From Seinonella peptonophila (GTDB lineage: Bacteria; Bacillota; Bacilli; Thermoactinomycetales; Thermoactinomycetaceae): a stretch of DNA of 64,000 nucleotides. The notes beneath the pieces are model-generated. The model made no database searches. It was not told the DNA's origin and saw only the letters and a list, made by a program, of their open reading frames with translations. Below, piece after piece: positions 51,948-62,151 of the stretch (within the stretch, counting starts at the first letter, position 1; each line of letters opens with the position of its first letter). Location: positions 1 to 64,000 of the forward strand of contig NZ_FQVL01000012.1 of the NCBI RefSeq assembly GCF_900129355.1. The letters run 5' to 3'. The translations under genes and the position numbers were made by a program.

Positions 51948-52694
51948 ATGATTCATTTAAAATCGGCTCGTGAACTTGCAATCATGCGTGATGCAGGCAA
52001 GATTGTAGCCGAATGTCATGCTCTGATCGCCGAATCTATCAAGCCAGGAATCACAACGCTTGCACTGGATCGATTGATCGAGAAGAAAATCCGCAAAAAT
52101 GGAGCGAAACCAAGCTTCAAAGGACATCATGGATTTCCTTACACGATCTGTGTAGCACAAAATGACGTGATCTGTCACGGATTCCCAACTGATACTCCGT
52201 TGAAAAATGGCGATATAGTGACAATTGATATTGGCGCTCATTATCGTGGTTATCATGGTGACTCCGCTTGGACTTATGCGATTGGTCAAATTTCACCTCA
52301 AATTCGAAAATTGATGAAGGTATGTAAAAAAGCACTTTATAAAGGAATTGCTAAAGCAAAGGCAGGTTATACAACCGGCGACATTGGTCATACTATTCAA
52401 TCCTATGCAGAAGGTTTAGGATTAGGTGTGGTAAGGGACTTCGTAGGACATGGTGTGGGGCAAGTATTATGGGAGGAGCCGAAAATCCCTCATTTTGGAG
52501 AACCAGGAAGCGGAACCTTGATCCAAAATGGCATGACCTTAGCCATTGAACCAATGATTACATTGGGAGACTGGCGAGCTAAAATTGATTCAGATGGATG
52601 GACTGCCCGAACAGTTGATGGATCAATCTGTGTTCAATATGAACATACTGTTGCTGTAACAAAAAACGGTCCTAAAATTCTTACAACTTTATAG
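51948..52694 (+). CDS. map: Type I methionine aminopeptidase
   Basis: 248 residues. It removes the N-terminal Met from new proteins. All five metal ligands are visible: two Asp in VTIDIGAHYRGYHGDSAWT, His in DFVGHGVGQ, Glu in LAIEPMITLG and Glu in CVQYEHTVAVT. The substrate-side His is in FKGHHGFPYTICVAQNDVICHG. The start after GGGAGG is ATG 51948 (ATG 51945 possible). It is not in the usual ribosomal operon, so it may be a second copy. Confidence 0.93.
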   Translation: MIHLKSARELAIMRDAGKIVAECHALIAESIKPGITTLALDRLIEKKIRKNGAKPSFKGHHGFPYTICVAQNDVICHGFPTDTPLKNGDIVTIDIGAHYRGYHGDSAWTYAIGQISPQIRKLMKVCKKALYKGIAKAKAGYTTGDIGHTIQSYAEGLGLGVVRDFVGHGVGQVLWEEPKIPHFGEPGSGTLIQNGMTLAIEPMITLGDWRAKIDSDGWTARTVDGSICVQYEHTVAVTKNGPKILTTL

Positions 52695-52731
52695 AGAAAA
52701 CGCTCCACATCAAACATCCCGATAAAGCGAA

Positions 52732-52747
52732 GCGACAGAACTGTCGC
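52732..52747 (+). terminator. Hairpin after map
   Basis: GCGACAG pairs perfectly with CTGTCGC around AA, followed by CACTCTTCTTT. The same arm sequence recurs after the fic gene (53646-53679). Confidence 0.55.
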
Positions 52748-52820
52748 ACTCTTCTTTGGTTCACCTGAAAAACATGCTATAATTTGTCCTGAATAAATGG
52801 AATCGAAAGGCGCGATTGAA

Positions 52821-53576
52821 ATGAAAGGTAAAAGCATACCCTTACCTGATGAGTATTTACAAGATGTTCTGATTCGCTTAGCACATCATTCATCCGCAAT
52901 CGAAGGGAATACAATTAGTCTTCCTGATACAGTTTCAATCATTTTACACAATACTATTCCTGGTAAGACAGATTTACGGGAGTTATATGAAATCACTAAC
53001 CACAAAGAAGCATTCCAATATGTAATTGATCAAATAATCAATCAAAAACCATTGTCCACAGAAATTATAAAAGGAATTCATGAACGATTAACCGATCGAT
53101 TATTATCCGATAAAGGAAAATTTAAAATGCATGACAATTTTATTATAGGAGCAGATTTCCGACCAGCTTCTCCCCATGAAACCCCACTATTAATGGAGCA
53201 GTGGGTAGAAAATCTTAATTATCAATTAGATCAAGTTGCGAAAAACGAAAATGATATTATGCGAATAGTAGGTGATTTCCACATCCAACTAGAGAGAATT
53301 CATCCTTTTTCAGATGGAAACGGTCGCACAGGACGCATGCTAATGATTTACTCATTGTTAGAGAGAGGCTTACCACCTTTAATTATTCGATCAGAGCACC
53401 GTGCCGAATACTTCCAACTGTTAGCGCTCCAAAATATTGCTAGTTTTGCTCTGTTTATAGAAAAGTTACTAAAAGAAGAGTCTAGACGTCATCAAGGCTT
53501 TATCCAAATGGAAGATAAAAAAATAACTGTATATGATGACAAGCCATCTACAGAAGATTCAGATGTAGGGCAATGA
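52821..53576 (+). CDS. Fic family protein (class II, N-terminal inhibitory motif)
   Basis: 251 residues. The Fic active site HPFSDGNGRTGR is complete, predicting AMP transfer (or another nucleotide) to a protein target. The N-terminal helix carries SSAIEGN, the (S/T)xxxE(G/N) motif whose Glu blocks the ATP site, typical of self-inhibited class II Fic proteins. ATG 52821 is preferred over 52797, with GAAAGG upstream. No antitoxin gene is adjacent, which fits self-inhibition. Target unknown. Confidence 0.9.
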   Translation: MKGKSIPLPDEYLQDVLIRLAHHSSAIEGNTISLPDTVSIILHNTIPGKTDLRELYEITNHKEAFQYVIDQIINQKPLSTEIIKGIHERLTDRLLSDKGKFKMHDNFIIGADFRPASPHETPLLMEQWVENLNYQLDQVAKNENDIMRIVGDFHIQLERIHPFSDGNGRTGRMLMIYSLLERGLPPLIIRSEHRAEYFQLLALQNIASFALFIEKLLKEESRRHQGFIQMEDKKITVYDDKPSTEDSDVGQ

Positions 53577-53645
53577 TCAACCATGATCCATGTGGAAAGT
53601 TATTATGTCTTTGTTCTAATCATCAAATTTCATTTTCCATATGAA

Positions 53646-53679
53646 AAGCGACAGAGAGAGCTGTCTCCCACTGTCGCTT
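53646..53679 (+). terminator. Hairpin after fic
   Basis: AAGCGACAG pairs with CTGTCGCTT around a 16-base loop, 70 bases past the fic stop. T-run weak. Confidence 0.5.
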
Positions 53680-53756
53680 CATTAGGGGCTCAATGTAGTG
53701 ATATGTTCTTCCACTTTACCATGAGGGCTGTTCACGGTACTTTTTTATCATCTCTC

Positions 53757-55004
53757 TTATATCCATCCTCTAGCATCCATTGCTTCTACTATTCGCTTGA
53801 TAGACTTCATATAAGCAGCAGTACGCAAGTCAGTTTTATATTCCTTAGCAAGCTCATTCACTTGATAATAAGCATCAATCATCATAACCTCTAATTTCTC
53901 GTTTACTTCCTCTTCACTCCAATAGTAATTCATCGCATTTTGAACCCCTTCAAAGTAAGAAACAGTGACACCTCCAGCATTCGCTAAGATGTCAGGGATG
54001 ACCAAAATACCTTTTTTAAATAAGATATCATCTGCTTCTGGCAGAGTGGGACCATTTGCCGCTTCGGCTACAATTTTCGCTTGGATTCGATCTGCATTTT
54101 CTACAGTTATCACATTCTCCAAAGCAGCAGGCACTAAAATATCAACATCTAACTCGAGTAATTCATACGGATCAATTAAATGATCTGCTCCATAATCTCG
54201 AATACTACCATGATCTTTTAAATCCATCACACGATCAAGATTTAAGCCTTGAGCATCATAAATGGCGCCTTGAGAATCACTCACTGCTACTATTTTACTG
54301 CCCAAACTTGATAACATAGCTGCTACATTTCTTCCGGCATTTCCAAAACCTTGAATGGCAACCGTTGCCTCATGTAATGGTTTATTTAATTGTTTCATCG
54401 CCTCTACAACTGTTATGACAACCCCACGTGCTGTTGCTTCTCCTCTTCCTTTTGAACCGCCTATACTTAAAGGTTTTCCAGTAATGACACCAGGTGAATA
54501 GCTACCTTGTAATCGACTAAAGGTATCCATCATCCAGCCCATGATTTGCGCATTCGTATATACATCTGGTGCAGGAATATCTTTATCAGGTCCTATAATC
54601 TGGGCAATCGCTTCAAAAAAAGCACGACTCAGTCGTTCTAATTCACCTTTACTTAACGTATGAGGGTCAACAATAACGCCACCCTTTCCACCGCCAAGTG
54701 GCAAACCCACCACACCACATTTAAATGTCATCCACATCGAAAGGGCTTTTACCTCATCTTCCGTTACACTTGGATGAAAGCGAATTCCTCCTTTTGTAGG
54801 TCCTACTGCATCATTATGCTGTGAACGGAAACCCTCGAATACACGCATCGACCCATCATCCATCTTAACTGGGAAAGTTACTTTTAAGACTCTCATGGGG
54901 CGCTTTAAAATTTCAATCACATGCTGAGGAAGCTGCAACTTGTTGGCAGCTGTTTCAATTTGTTTCTGTGCTGTTAAAAATGGATTCATATTTTCTTCGA
55001 TCAT
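53757..55004 (-). CDS. gudB: NAD-dependent glutamate dehydrogenase (RocG/GudB-like)
   Basis: 415 residues, Glu/Leu/Phe/Val dehydrogenase family. It catalyses oxidative deamination of glutamate to 2-oxoglutarate. The active-site Lys lies in GLPLGGGKGGVIVDP; GPTKGGIRFHPSVT binds substrate; VAIQGFGNAGRNVAAML is the dinucleotide loop. The start ATG 55004 is chosen because GGGGAGAG lies eight bases upstream. gudB versus rocG cannot be separated from sequence alone. Confidence 0.9.
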   Translation of the reverse strand: MIEENMNPFLTAQKQIETAANKLQLPQHVIEILKRPMRVLKVTFPVKMDDGSMRVFEGFRSQHNDAVGPTKGGIRFHPSVTEDEVKALSMWMTFKCGVVGLPLGGGKGGVIVDPHTLSKGELERLSRAFFEAIAQIIGPDKDIPAPDVYTNAQIMGWMMDTFSRLQGSYSPGVITGKPLSIGGSKGRGEATARGVVITVVEAMKQLNKPLHEATVAIQGFGNAGRNVAAMLSSLGSKIVAVSDSQGAIYDAQGLNLDRVMDLKDHGSIRDYGADHLIDPYELLELDVDILVPAALENVITVENADRIQAKIVAEAANGPTLPEADDILFKKGILVIPDILANAGGVTVSYFEGVQNAMNYYWSEEEVNEKLEVMMIDAYYQVNELAKEYKTDLRTAAYMKSIKRIVEAMDARGWI

Positions 55005-55200
55005 TTTTTTCTCTCCCCACTCAATCTGATCAATCAACTACAATAAATATATTATCATTTAAATAGTAAATAAAAGTAAACATAAAATTAATAGTACCAT
55101 CATTTACAACACAGGTTCAGCTTATCACCTACAGAGACCCTCCTAAACTATCTTTTCTTATGAGTGGAAGATTCGCTTAAAATTACGCTTTAGTGGAGGA

Positions 55201-56472
55201 CTAAAATGTCTTCTTTTTATTTTTTGCAGCATTCATCCCTGCCACAAATCCTGTACACATCGCAGCTGTAATGTTATATCCTCCTGTATATCCATGAATA
55301 TCAAGGATTTCACCACAAAAGAAGAGCCCATTCATTATTTTCGATTCCATCGTTTTCGGCTGAATTTCTTTTACATGTACGCCTCCACCAGTCACAAACG
55401 CTTTCTCCAATGGTAAGGTTCCATTGATTTGAAGGGTAAAGTTTTTACACCAAGTTGAAATTTCCTGAATCTGCTCTTGATTGAGCTGCAAACAAGTCGT
55501 TTCTTGATTGAGATGTAATTGCTGAAACATAGCTGTAATCAGCCGGTCAGGAAGGATCGCTTTGATTACGTTCTTCAATAATTTTCTCTCTTGCTCTTTC
55601 AATAGTTGATCGATTCTCAAGTGAAGCAAATGAAAAGGCTCATCGGGAAATAAATCAATTACAACAGGTACTTCAGTTAAAGAGAGCTTTTTTAAGGTTT
55701 TTATGACAAATTGACTACATCGGAGGGCAATTGGACCTGAAAGTCCAAAATGAGTAAAAAGCATATCACCACGATGAGTAATGATTTTCTTTCCCTTTGG
55801 ATTAAGCACTGATATTGCCACATCACGCAAAGAAAGACCTTGCAACGCTTTAGATGTTATCAGGGTCTCACTAGAAGTAAGTGGCACCTCTGTTGGGAAT
55901 AGCTCTGTAATCGTATGCCTCGCTGCTTCCGCCCATATATATCCATCACCTTGTGATCCAGTATGTGAAGCAGCTTTTCCTCCTGTTGCTAAGATGACAG
56001 TAGGTGCATGATATATTTTTCCTGTTTTTGTTTGTACACCACGAACAGCACCATTTTGATAGAGAACTTCTTTCACAGGTGTATTGACTCGAATCTCTAC
56101 CCCTACCTCTTTTACCTTCTGGATCAATGCTTGTACAACTGTTTTTGCTTTATTTGTAACTGGAAACATCCGACCATGGTCTTCTTCTTTTAGCTGAACC
56201 CCTAAACCCTCAAAAAAATGAATAATATCGCGATTATTAAATGTGGCAAAGACGCTATATAAAAACCGACCATTTCCAGGGATATTTTGAATTAATTCAT
56301 CTATCTCTTTATTATTTGTTACATTGCAGCGTCCTCCACCGGAAATCGCTAATTTTTTGCCCAATTTCTCGCCTTTATCCAATAAGAGAACTTTAGCTCC
56401 CTGTAAACCCGCTGAAGCACTTGCCATTAGACCGGATGGTCCACCACCAATCACGATAACGTCATAATCCAT
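55201..56472 (-). CDS. BaiN/HI0933-like FAD-dependent oxidoreductase (YtfP-like)
   Basis: 423 residues. The FAD loop [48 protein letters not shown] and the closing [32 protein letters not shown] are diagnostic of the HI0933 family. Also present is [15 protein letters not shown]. Members are widespread; a few reduce unsaturated bile acids, but the usual substrate is unknown. It follows the SDR gene by 22 bases on the same strand, so co-transcription is likely. Confidence 0.92.
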   Translation of the reverse strand: MDYDVIVIGGGPSGLMASASAGLQGAKVLLLDKGEKLGKKLAISGGGRCNVTNNKEIDELIQNIPGNGRFLYSVFATFNNRDIIHFFEGLGVQLKEEDHGRMFPVTNKAKTVVQALIQKVKEVGVEIRVNTPVKEVLYQNGAVRGVQTKTGKIYHAPTVILATGGKAASHTGSQGDGYIWAEAARHTITELFPTEVPLTSSETLITSKALQGLSLRDVAISVLNPKGKKIITHRGDMLFTHFGLSGPIALRCSQFVIKTLKKLSLTEVPVVIDLFPDEPFHLLHLRIDQLLKEQERKLLKNVIKAILPDRLITAMFQQLHLNQETTCLQLNQEQIQEISTWCKNFTLQINGTLPLEKAFVTGGGVHVKEIQPKTMESKIMNGLFFCGEILDIHGYTGGYNITAAMCTGFVAGMNAAKNKKKTF

Positions 56473-56494
56473 TGCTTTGCTCCTTTATCCTTAT

Positions 56495-57205
56495 CTACCA
56501 TTTCAATACAGATACTTGTGGCTGTATAAACTGAGTTCGAGCAGGTCTTTTCATCTCGTTTAGCCAATGATATATGTTCGCTGCTCCTTCTTCTGCTTCT
56601 ATATCTGCGTCAATTGCAGCCCCCGCAGTTTTCAGTTTTCCAGGATGCACTGCATAAACTGATATTCCTTTCTTATACAATTCTTCACCTAAACAGATAG
56701 AAAGCATATTTTGTGCCGCTTTGGCAATTTGGTAAGAATATGAGGTCTTCAGATGGGCAAATTCTTGCTCTACCATCATTTGCATGGAGCCGAGTCTAGA
56801 AGAGATATTTATTATCCTTGGCAAGGTTGACTGATGTAATAAATCAAGGGTAGCTTTTACCATTCGAACTACACCTAGGCAGTGCACATTAAATAACTGA
56901 GCAACTTCTTCTGTTTCCAAATCACGAATTTTAGGTACCTTACCTGAAGATTGACCTGCGTTATTAATGAGAATGTCCAGACGATCTGTTACTTTACTTA
57001 AAGCAGCTTTGACAATTTGTTCACTCTGATCAAGACCAATATCTGCAATAACGGGTACAACCCTTTGTCCAAATTTATCCTTTAAACGCTCTGCTGATTG
57101 AGAATCTCGAACGATAGCATAAACAAAATCTCCAGCGTTGTAGAAAACCTTTAATAATTCATATCCTAGACCGCGATTTGCACCTGTAATCATTACGTGA
57201 TTCAT
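56495..57205 (-). CDS. Short-chain dehydrogenase/reductase
   Basis: 236 residues. The NAD(P) loop TGANRGLGYELLKVF, NNAGQSSGK, catalytic Ser in IINISSRLG, and Tyr/Lys in SYSYQIAKAAQNML are all present, unlike the dead SDR at 3470. The start ATG 57205 follows AGGTGA by about seven bases; the longer frame lacks a site. Substrate unknown. Likely paired with the HI0933-like gene downstream. Confidence 0.9.
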   Translation of the reverse strand: MNHVMITGANRGLGYELLKVFYNAGDFVYAIVRDSQSAERLKDKFGQRVVPVIADIGLDQSEQIVKAALSKVTDRLDILINNAGQSSGKVPKIRDLETEEVAQLFNVHCLGVVRMVKATLDLLHQSTLPRIINISSRLGSMQMMVEQEFAHLKTSYSYQIAKAAQNMLSICLGEELYKKGISVYAVHPGKLKTAGAAIDADIEAEEGAANIYHWLNEMKRPARTQFIQPQVSVLKW

Positions 57206-57337
57206 TGTTATTTCACCTAGCCCCTCGTAAGTGATGAACGAGCAAACAATCATGACACCATCGATTCAATTATTCAAACGGAAAATGATTCGCGACTGCG
57301 AACCATCTCCCTCATAACAATAAAAACTTTTTTATCA

Positions 57338-58429
57338 TTAAATTGCCAACATGCGTTCAATTGCCTGTTTTGACCAGTATATCGTATCATCGTCTACTTT
57401 GATTTGATGAATAGGATTTCCAGCTACTAATTCTTCTAATACCCACAATAAATGAGGGCGATCAATCCGGTTCATCGTGAGACAAGGGCACATCGTAGAA
57501 CTTAGCAAACGAATATCTTGCTCTGGATGTTCATGTGCAAGACGTTGAACCAAATTAACTTCTGTTCCAATTGCCCATTTACTTCCAGCAGGCGCCTTAC
57601 GGATGGTTTGAATGATAAATTCTGTTGATCCATTTAAATCTGCCTGTTGGACAACATCAAAATTACACTCAGGGTGGACGAGTATTTGAAATGCAGGATC
57701 TTGTTTACGAAAGCGCGTAATCTGATCAACCGTAAATTTTTGATGAACCGAACAATGACCTTTCCAAAGAATCATCTGAATTTCATCCAGAGATTTATTT
57801 TCCTGCTGTTCTAATTCACCTCTTCTTGGGTTCCAAACAATCATTTTATCTAAAGAGATTCCCATGTCATATGCCGTGTTTCGACCGAGATGCTGATCGG
57901 GCAAAAAGAGGATGCGCTTTTTTTGTTGAAAAGCCCACTTTAAGACAGCATGAGCATTAGAAGAGGTACAGGTTGTTCCACCTTTGCGACCAACAAATGC
58001 TTTAATCGCAGCAGTCGAGTTTACATAAGTGACTGGAATGATTGTATCTCCAAATTGCTCTGTAAGTTCATCCCAAGCCTCCTCTACTTCATCAATATCT
58101 GCCATATCTGCCATTGAACAACCTGCACGTAAATCAGGTAGTATCACGACTTGCTCATCATTAGCTAAAGTATCTGCCGTTTCTGCCATAAAATGAACAC
58201 CACAAAACACGATATACTTCGCCTCTTGTTGTGCGGCTCCTAATTTGGCTAATTTCAATGAATCACCACGGTAATCGGCAAATTGAATTACTTCATCACG
58301 TTGATAATGATGCCCTAAGATAACCAAATCCTTACCCAAGTATTCTTTTGCAGATAGAATTCGACGATCATACTCTTTTGATGTTAGGTCTTGATACTGT
58401 TTTGGTAGACTCTCCATTAATTCGATCAA
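57338..58429 (-). CDS. nadA: Quinolinate synthase A
   Basis: 363 residues. It condenses iminoaspartate with dihydroxyacetone phosphate to quinolinate using a 4Fe-4S cluster. Visible are LGHHYQRDEVIQFADYRGDSLKLAK, CSMADMAD, CTSSNAHAVLKWAF, HPECNFDVVQQAD and STMCPCLTMNRIDRPHLLW; the Cys residues in these motifs supply the cluster. Its start overlaps the nadC stop by four bases (ATGA). It is the last gene of nadB-nadC-nadA. Confidence 0.95.
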   Translation of the reverse strand: MIELMESLPKQYQDLTSKEYDRRILSAKEYLGKDLVILGHHYQRDEVIQFADYRGDSLKLAKLGAAQQEAKYIVFCGVHFMAETADTLANDEQVVILPDLRAGCSMADMADIDEVEEAWDELTEQFGDTIIPVTYVNSTAAIKAFVGRKGGTTCTSSNAHAVLKWAFQQKKRILFLPDQHLGRNTAYDMGISLDKMIVWNPRRGELEQQENKSLDEIQMILWKGHCSVHQKFTVDQITRFRKQDPAFQILVHPECNFDVVQQADLNGSTEFIIQTIRKAPAGSKWAIGTEVNLVQRLAHEHPEQDIRLLSSTMCPCLTMNRIDRPHLLWVLEELVAGNPIHQIKVDDDTIYWSKQAIERMLAI

Positions 58430-59280
58430 TGATGCTCCCCTACTTTCTGTTGATAATCAATTCCCAAATCGATTGCTGATGCAGAATGTGTTAACCACCC
58501 TAATGAAATCCCATTGACACCCGTCTCTGCGATGGGGCGAATGGTCTGCTCAGTAATCCCTCCAGATGCTTCCGTCCAAATTCTACTCTCAATAAGCTGA
58601 ACAGCTTTGCGGAGTGTTACGACATCCATGTTATCAAGTAATATTGCGCTTATCCCTTTACACTGTAATGCTTCCTCAACCTGATCCAATCGATCTGCTT
58701 CAACTTCGATAGGGACAAGTGGACCTATTTGACTACGAATCCTCTCTACAGCTTCTGAAAGACCACCTGCCATGGCAATATGGTTATCTTTAATCATCAC
58801 TGCATGATTTAGATTATATCGATGATTTTTCCCTCCACCAATTCTCACCGCATAACGCTCAAGCATACGCCAACCTGGCATAGTTTTACGTGTATCTAGT
58901 AAATCACAATTTAGCCCTTGCAGTTGGTCCACACATCTTCGTGTAACTGTAGCAATTCCTGACATCCGCTGTAATAGATTGAGGGCAACTCGCTCCCCGG
59001 TTAATAACGCACGTGTATTTCCTTCAATCTGGGCCACTTCCGTTCCAGCAGGTAACATCTTTCCTTCTTCAATCAATGAGTGGCATTTCACATGAGCATC
59101 AAGCTGTCGAAATACTTCTTCTACGACCTTTAACCCTGCAACCACACCTGCTTGCTTTAAAACAATCATCACTTGACTGCGATGGTTTGCTGGAACAAGT
59201 GCTTCCGTCGTCAAATCTCCAGCGCCAATATCTTCGTTCAAAGCCTCACAAATTAATTGGCGTAAATAAATCGGATTCAT
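58426..59280 (-). CDS. nadC: Nicotinate-nucleotide pyrophosphorylase (carboxylating)
   Basis: 284 residues. It converts quinolinate and PRPP to nicotinate mononucleotide and CO2. Signature segments are LNLLQRMSGIAT, DTRKTMPGWRMLERYAVRIGGGKNHR, HAVMIKDNHI, EVEADRLDQ and ISLGWLTHSA. It lies five bases after nadB and overlaps nadA, a tight operon. Confidence 0.95.
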   Translation of the reverse strand: MNPIYLRQLICEALNEDIGAGDLTTEALVPANHRSQVMIVLKQAGVVAGLKVVEEVFRQLDAHVKCHSLIEEGKMLPAGTEVAQIEGNTRALLTGERVALNLLQRMSGIATVTRRCVDQLQGLNCDLLDTRKTMPGWRMLERYAVRIGGGKNHRYNLNHAVMIKDNHIAMAGGLSEAVERIRSQIGPLVPIEVEADRLDQVEEALQCKGISAILLDNMDVVTLRKAVQLIESRIWTEASGGITEQTIRPIAETGVNGISLGWLTHSASAIDLGIDYQQKVGEHH

Positions 59281-59285
59281 AACAT

Positions 59286-60791
59286 TTATACTCCTATCAC
59301 AATATGTTTTTTAGCCCATGTTGCTTGTAATTCAGGGTAATCGGATCGATAATGCCCACCTCTTGACTCTGTTCGGCATAAGGCAGATTCAATAATAATT
59401 TGTGCAGTTATCCACATATTCTTTGTTTCTTTCCCAATTGGCTTTAAATCTTCTAGCGCTTGTCTACCATTTTGCAGCCCAGTCTCCGTTCGTATGATCC
59501 CTGCATATTGCCACATCAATTGCTGTAACTGGGTTCGCCATTGGTCTATCTCTTCTTGATCGTCAACTAGCGAATCTGAAAGCATAAATTGGTTGATATC
59601 GACCGATAAAGGAGGAAGTTGGGTAATTTGTTTGGCAATTTGCCCTGCAAACACAATCCCTTCCAGCAATGAATTGCTTGCTAAACGATTCGCCCCATGT
59701 ACGCCTGTACATGCTACCTCTCCACAGGCAAATAGACGAGCAATTGAAGTCTCACCAGACAGATTTGTGCGAATCCCCCCCATAATAAAATGCGCAACGG
59801 GAGTAACAGGAATCGGTTCAAAACGTGGATCATATCCATGTTTGCGCACTTTTGTATAGATCGTTGGGAAACGCCTTTCGATCATATCTTTTAAAGGAGT
59901 TGTATCAAGTAAGACACGATTCCCTTTTTGCTGCTGATCATAGATCGCTCTCGTTACTACATCGCGCGGAGCTAAATCCAGCCAAGGATGTATATGTTCC
60001 ATGATTCTTTCCCCATGCTGATTGATCAGGACAGCTCCTTCTCCTCTAACCGCTTCAGAAATGAGAAACATGGGATTTTGATCAATATGAAATGCTGTCG
60101 GATGGAACTGAATAAATTCCATATCCATTAACTGGGCTCCCGCTCGATGAGCAATCGCAAATCCATCACCTATTGCACCTTGATCATTTGTTGTGTATTG
60201 ATATAGCTGTCCACATCCTCCCGAGGCCATCACAACACCCTGTGTTGCTGTGTAAATTTGACGATCTCCCTTTTTGTCTGTAGCAACTAGCCCCATACAA
60301 ACACCCATCTCAACAAGTAGATCTTCTACTTTTGTATGTGTATGAAATTCAACTTGGGATTTTTGTAAAAGTTGTTTGATTAGTGCGTCTGCGATTCCTT
60401 TCCCTGTTGCATCACCTGCAATGTGTAAAATCCGATTTGCGCTATGAGAACCCTCTTTGCCCAACATCCACTCTCCATCTTGCTGATCAAATGGCGTTCC
60501 CCATTCTACAAGCTGTTGAATAGCATGAGGTGCTTGTTTCACAAGTAATTCGACTGATTGTGGATGACATAAATCAACACCTGTGCGGATTGTATCCATT
60601 TGATGAAGTGAGGGAGAATCTGCTTCACCGATTGCGGCTGCAATGCCACCTTGCGCTCGATAAGTATTACTTGCATCAACTGTTGCTTTTGTGATAATAA
60701 TCACATGACCTCTCTTCGCTAGCAAAAGTGCTACAGATAGCCCTGCTATGCCACTTCCAACTACGATGAAATCAGCCTTGAAATAAGACAT
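59286..60791 (-). CDS. nadB: L-aspartate oxidase
   Basis: 501 residues, FAD enzyme that makes iminoaspartate for NadA. FAD loop VVGSGIAGLSVALLLAKRG; SNTYRAQGGIAAA; TGVDLCHPQSVELLV; VASGGCGQLYQYTTN; FIQFHPTAFH; GGIRTNLSGETSIARLFACGEVACTGVHGANRLASNSLLEG. AAAGGA nine bases before the ATG. First gene of nadBCA, divergent from the NifS-like gene. Confidence 0.95.
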   Translation of the reverse strand: MSYFKADFIVVGSGIAGLSVALLLAKRGHVIIITKATVDASNTYRAQGGIAAAIGEADSPSLHQMDTIRTGVDLCHPQSVELLVKQAPHAIQQLVEWGTPFDQQDGEWMLGKEGSHSANRILHIAGDATGKGIADALIKQLLQKSQVEFHTHTKVEDLLVEMGVCMGLVATDKKGDRQIYTATQGVVMASGGCGQLYQYTTNDQGAIGDGFAIAHRAGAQLMDMEFIQFHPTAFHIDQNPMFLISEAVRGEGAVLINQHGERIMEHIHPWLDLAPRDVVTRAIYDQQQKGNRVLLDTTPLKDMIERRFPTIYTKVRKHGYDPRFEPIPVTPVAHFIMGGIRTNLSGETSIARLFACGEVACTGVHGANRLASNSLLEGIVFAGQIAKQITQLPPLSVDINQFMLSDSLVDDQEEIDQWRTQLQQLMWQYAGIIRTETGLQNGRQALEDLKPIGKETKNMWITAQIIIESALCRTESRGGHYRSDYPELQATWAKKHIVIGV

Positions 60792-60934
60792 ATTGTGTAT
60801 CCTTTCACATATTTTAAGGAGATGCTTCCTTCATTATTGTCGTCATATTTCTTAATAAGTCAAGGGTAAAATGTATTGTTTTCTCTAATTAAATCAATCA
60901 ATATAAAAATAAGCACAACAAGGAGGAGAAACTT

Positions 60935-62083
60935 TTGATCTATCTTGACTATGGTGCAACGAGTCCATTGCGCCAAGAGGCCTATGAAGCAATGCTCCCT
61001 TTTTGGCATCAAGAATTCGGTAACCCTGGTAGTTTACATAATTTTGGTCAAAACAGTCATGAAACAATTATCCAAGCACGAAAAACCATTGCCAATTCGT
61101 TAGGCGCTAAATCTGCCCGTGAAATCATTTTTACGAGCAGTGGAACAGAATCAAATAATTTGGCGATTATAGGTGCTGCACGTAGGAATAAACATCGTGG
61201 ACAACATCTGATCACTTCGCAAATTGAACATCCTTCCGTTTTAGAAACTTGTCGTTTTCTTGAACAAGAAGGTTTTCAAGTTACCTATCTACCAGTAGAT
61301 CGAGAGGGCTTTGTTCAAATCAAAGATGTAAAGGCCGCCATTCGCCCAGATACGGTCTTGATTAGCATCATGGCCGCAAATAATGAAACAGGAACTTTGC
61401 AACCTATTTATGAAATTGGTCAACTTACAAAACAACACACCATTCTTTTTCATACTGATGCAGTTCAATTTTATGGAAAGATTCCTTTTTCAGTGCAAGA
61501 ATTACCGATTGACCTTTTATCGATTGGTAGTCATAAAATCTATGGCCCAAAAGGAGTAGGCGCTCTTTATATTCGTCGTGGTGTTAGAATCGATCCACTT
61601 CTCTTTGGAGGTGGACAAGAACGTGAGCTTCGTCCCAGCACACTTCCAACTCCTCTAATTGTAGGATTTGCGGCTGCCGCAAAAGCGATGACAAAAGAAG
61701 TTGCTTATGAAGAGCAAAGACTTTCAAATCTACGCGACTACTGCTTTTCCCAAATCCAGCAAGAAATAGAAAATGTTGAACTAAATGGACATCCACAAAA
61801 AAGATTGCCTGGAAATATAAACCTTAGCTTTGAAGGTATTGAAGGACAAGCAGTCCTTCTTGAACTCAATCGTGAAGAAATCTATATCTCAAGTGGGTCG
61901 GCTTGTAGCGCTGGAAAACATGCAGCATCACATGTTTTAATGGCAATGGGAAGAAATGAAGAAATTGCCCATCAAAGTTTACGAATAACATTTGGTAGAC
62001 AGACCACAAAAAATGATATAGACATCTTGGTGAATAAGCTAAAGTCGATTATTGGCTACTTTCGTTCCATGAAAACGAGATAA
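60935..62083 (+). CDS. nifS: NifS-like cysteine desulfurase, nad-associated
   Basis: 382 residues. PLP Lys in LLSIGSHKIYGPKGVGALYI; sulfur-carrying Cys in ISSGSACSAGKHAAS; NETGTLQPI; SSGTESNNLA. It releases sulfur from cysteine. In Bacillus the nifS gene diverges from nadBCA and supports assembly of the NadA Fe-S cluster, and the same layout is seen here. The TTG start 60935 follows AAGGAGGAG. The 143-base shared gap should hold the promoters and possibly a NiaR site; I could not identify one. Confidence 0.93.
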   Translation: MIYLDYGATSPLRQEAYEAMLPFWHQEFGNPGSLHNFGQNSHETIIQARKTIANSLGAKSAREIIFTSSGTESNNLAIIGAARRNKHRGQHLITSQIEHPSVLETCRFLEQEGFQVTYLPVDREGFVQIKDVKAAIRPDTVLISIMAANNETGTLQPIYEIGQLTKQHTILFHTDAVQFYGKIPFSVQELPIDLLSIGSHKIYGPKGVGALYIRRGVRIDPLLFGGGQERELRPSTLPTPLIVGFAAAAKAMTKEVAYEEQRLSNLRDYCFSQIQQEIENVELNGHPQKRLPGNINLSFEGIEGQAVLLELNREEIYISSGSACSAGKHAASHVLMAMGRNEEIAHQSLRITFGRQTTKNDIDILVNKLKSIIGYFRSMKTR

Positions 62084-62151
62084 TTTTGCTATAATGAAAT
62101 AGCTTTTTATCATACTAACAGTCGCGAATCGTTATAAAAGGGGTCATTCCA

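Noticed and set aside
53583..53894. Plus-strand 103-residue frame after fic.
   Set aside because: It runs through a hairpin and opposes the start-to-end coding of glutamate dehydrogenase; no ribosome site.
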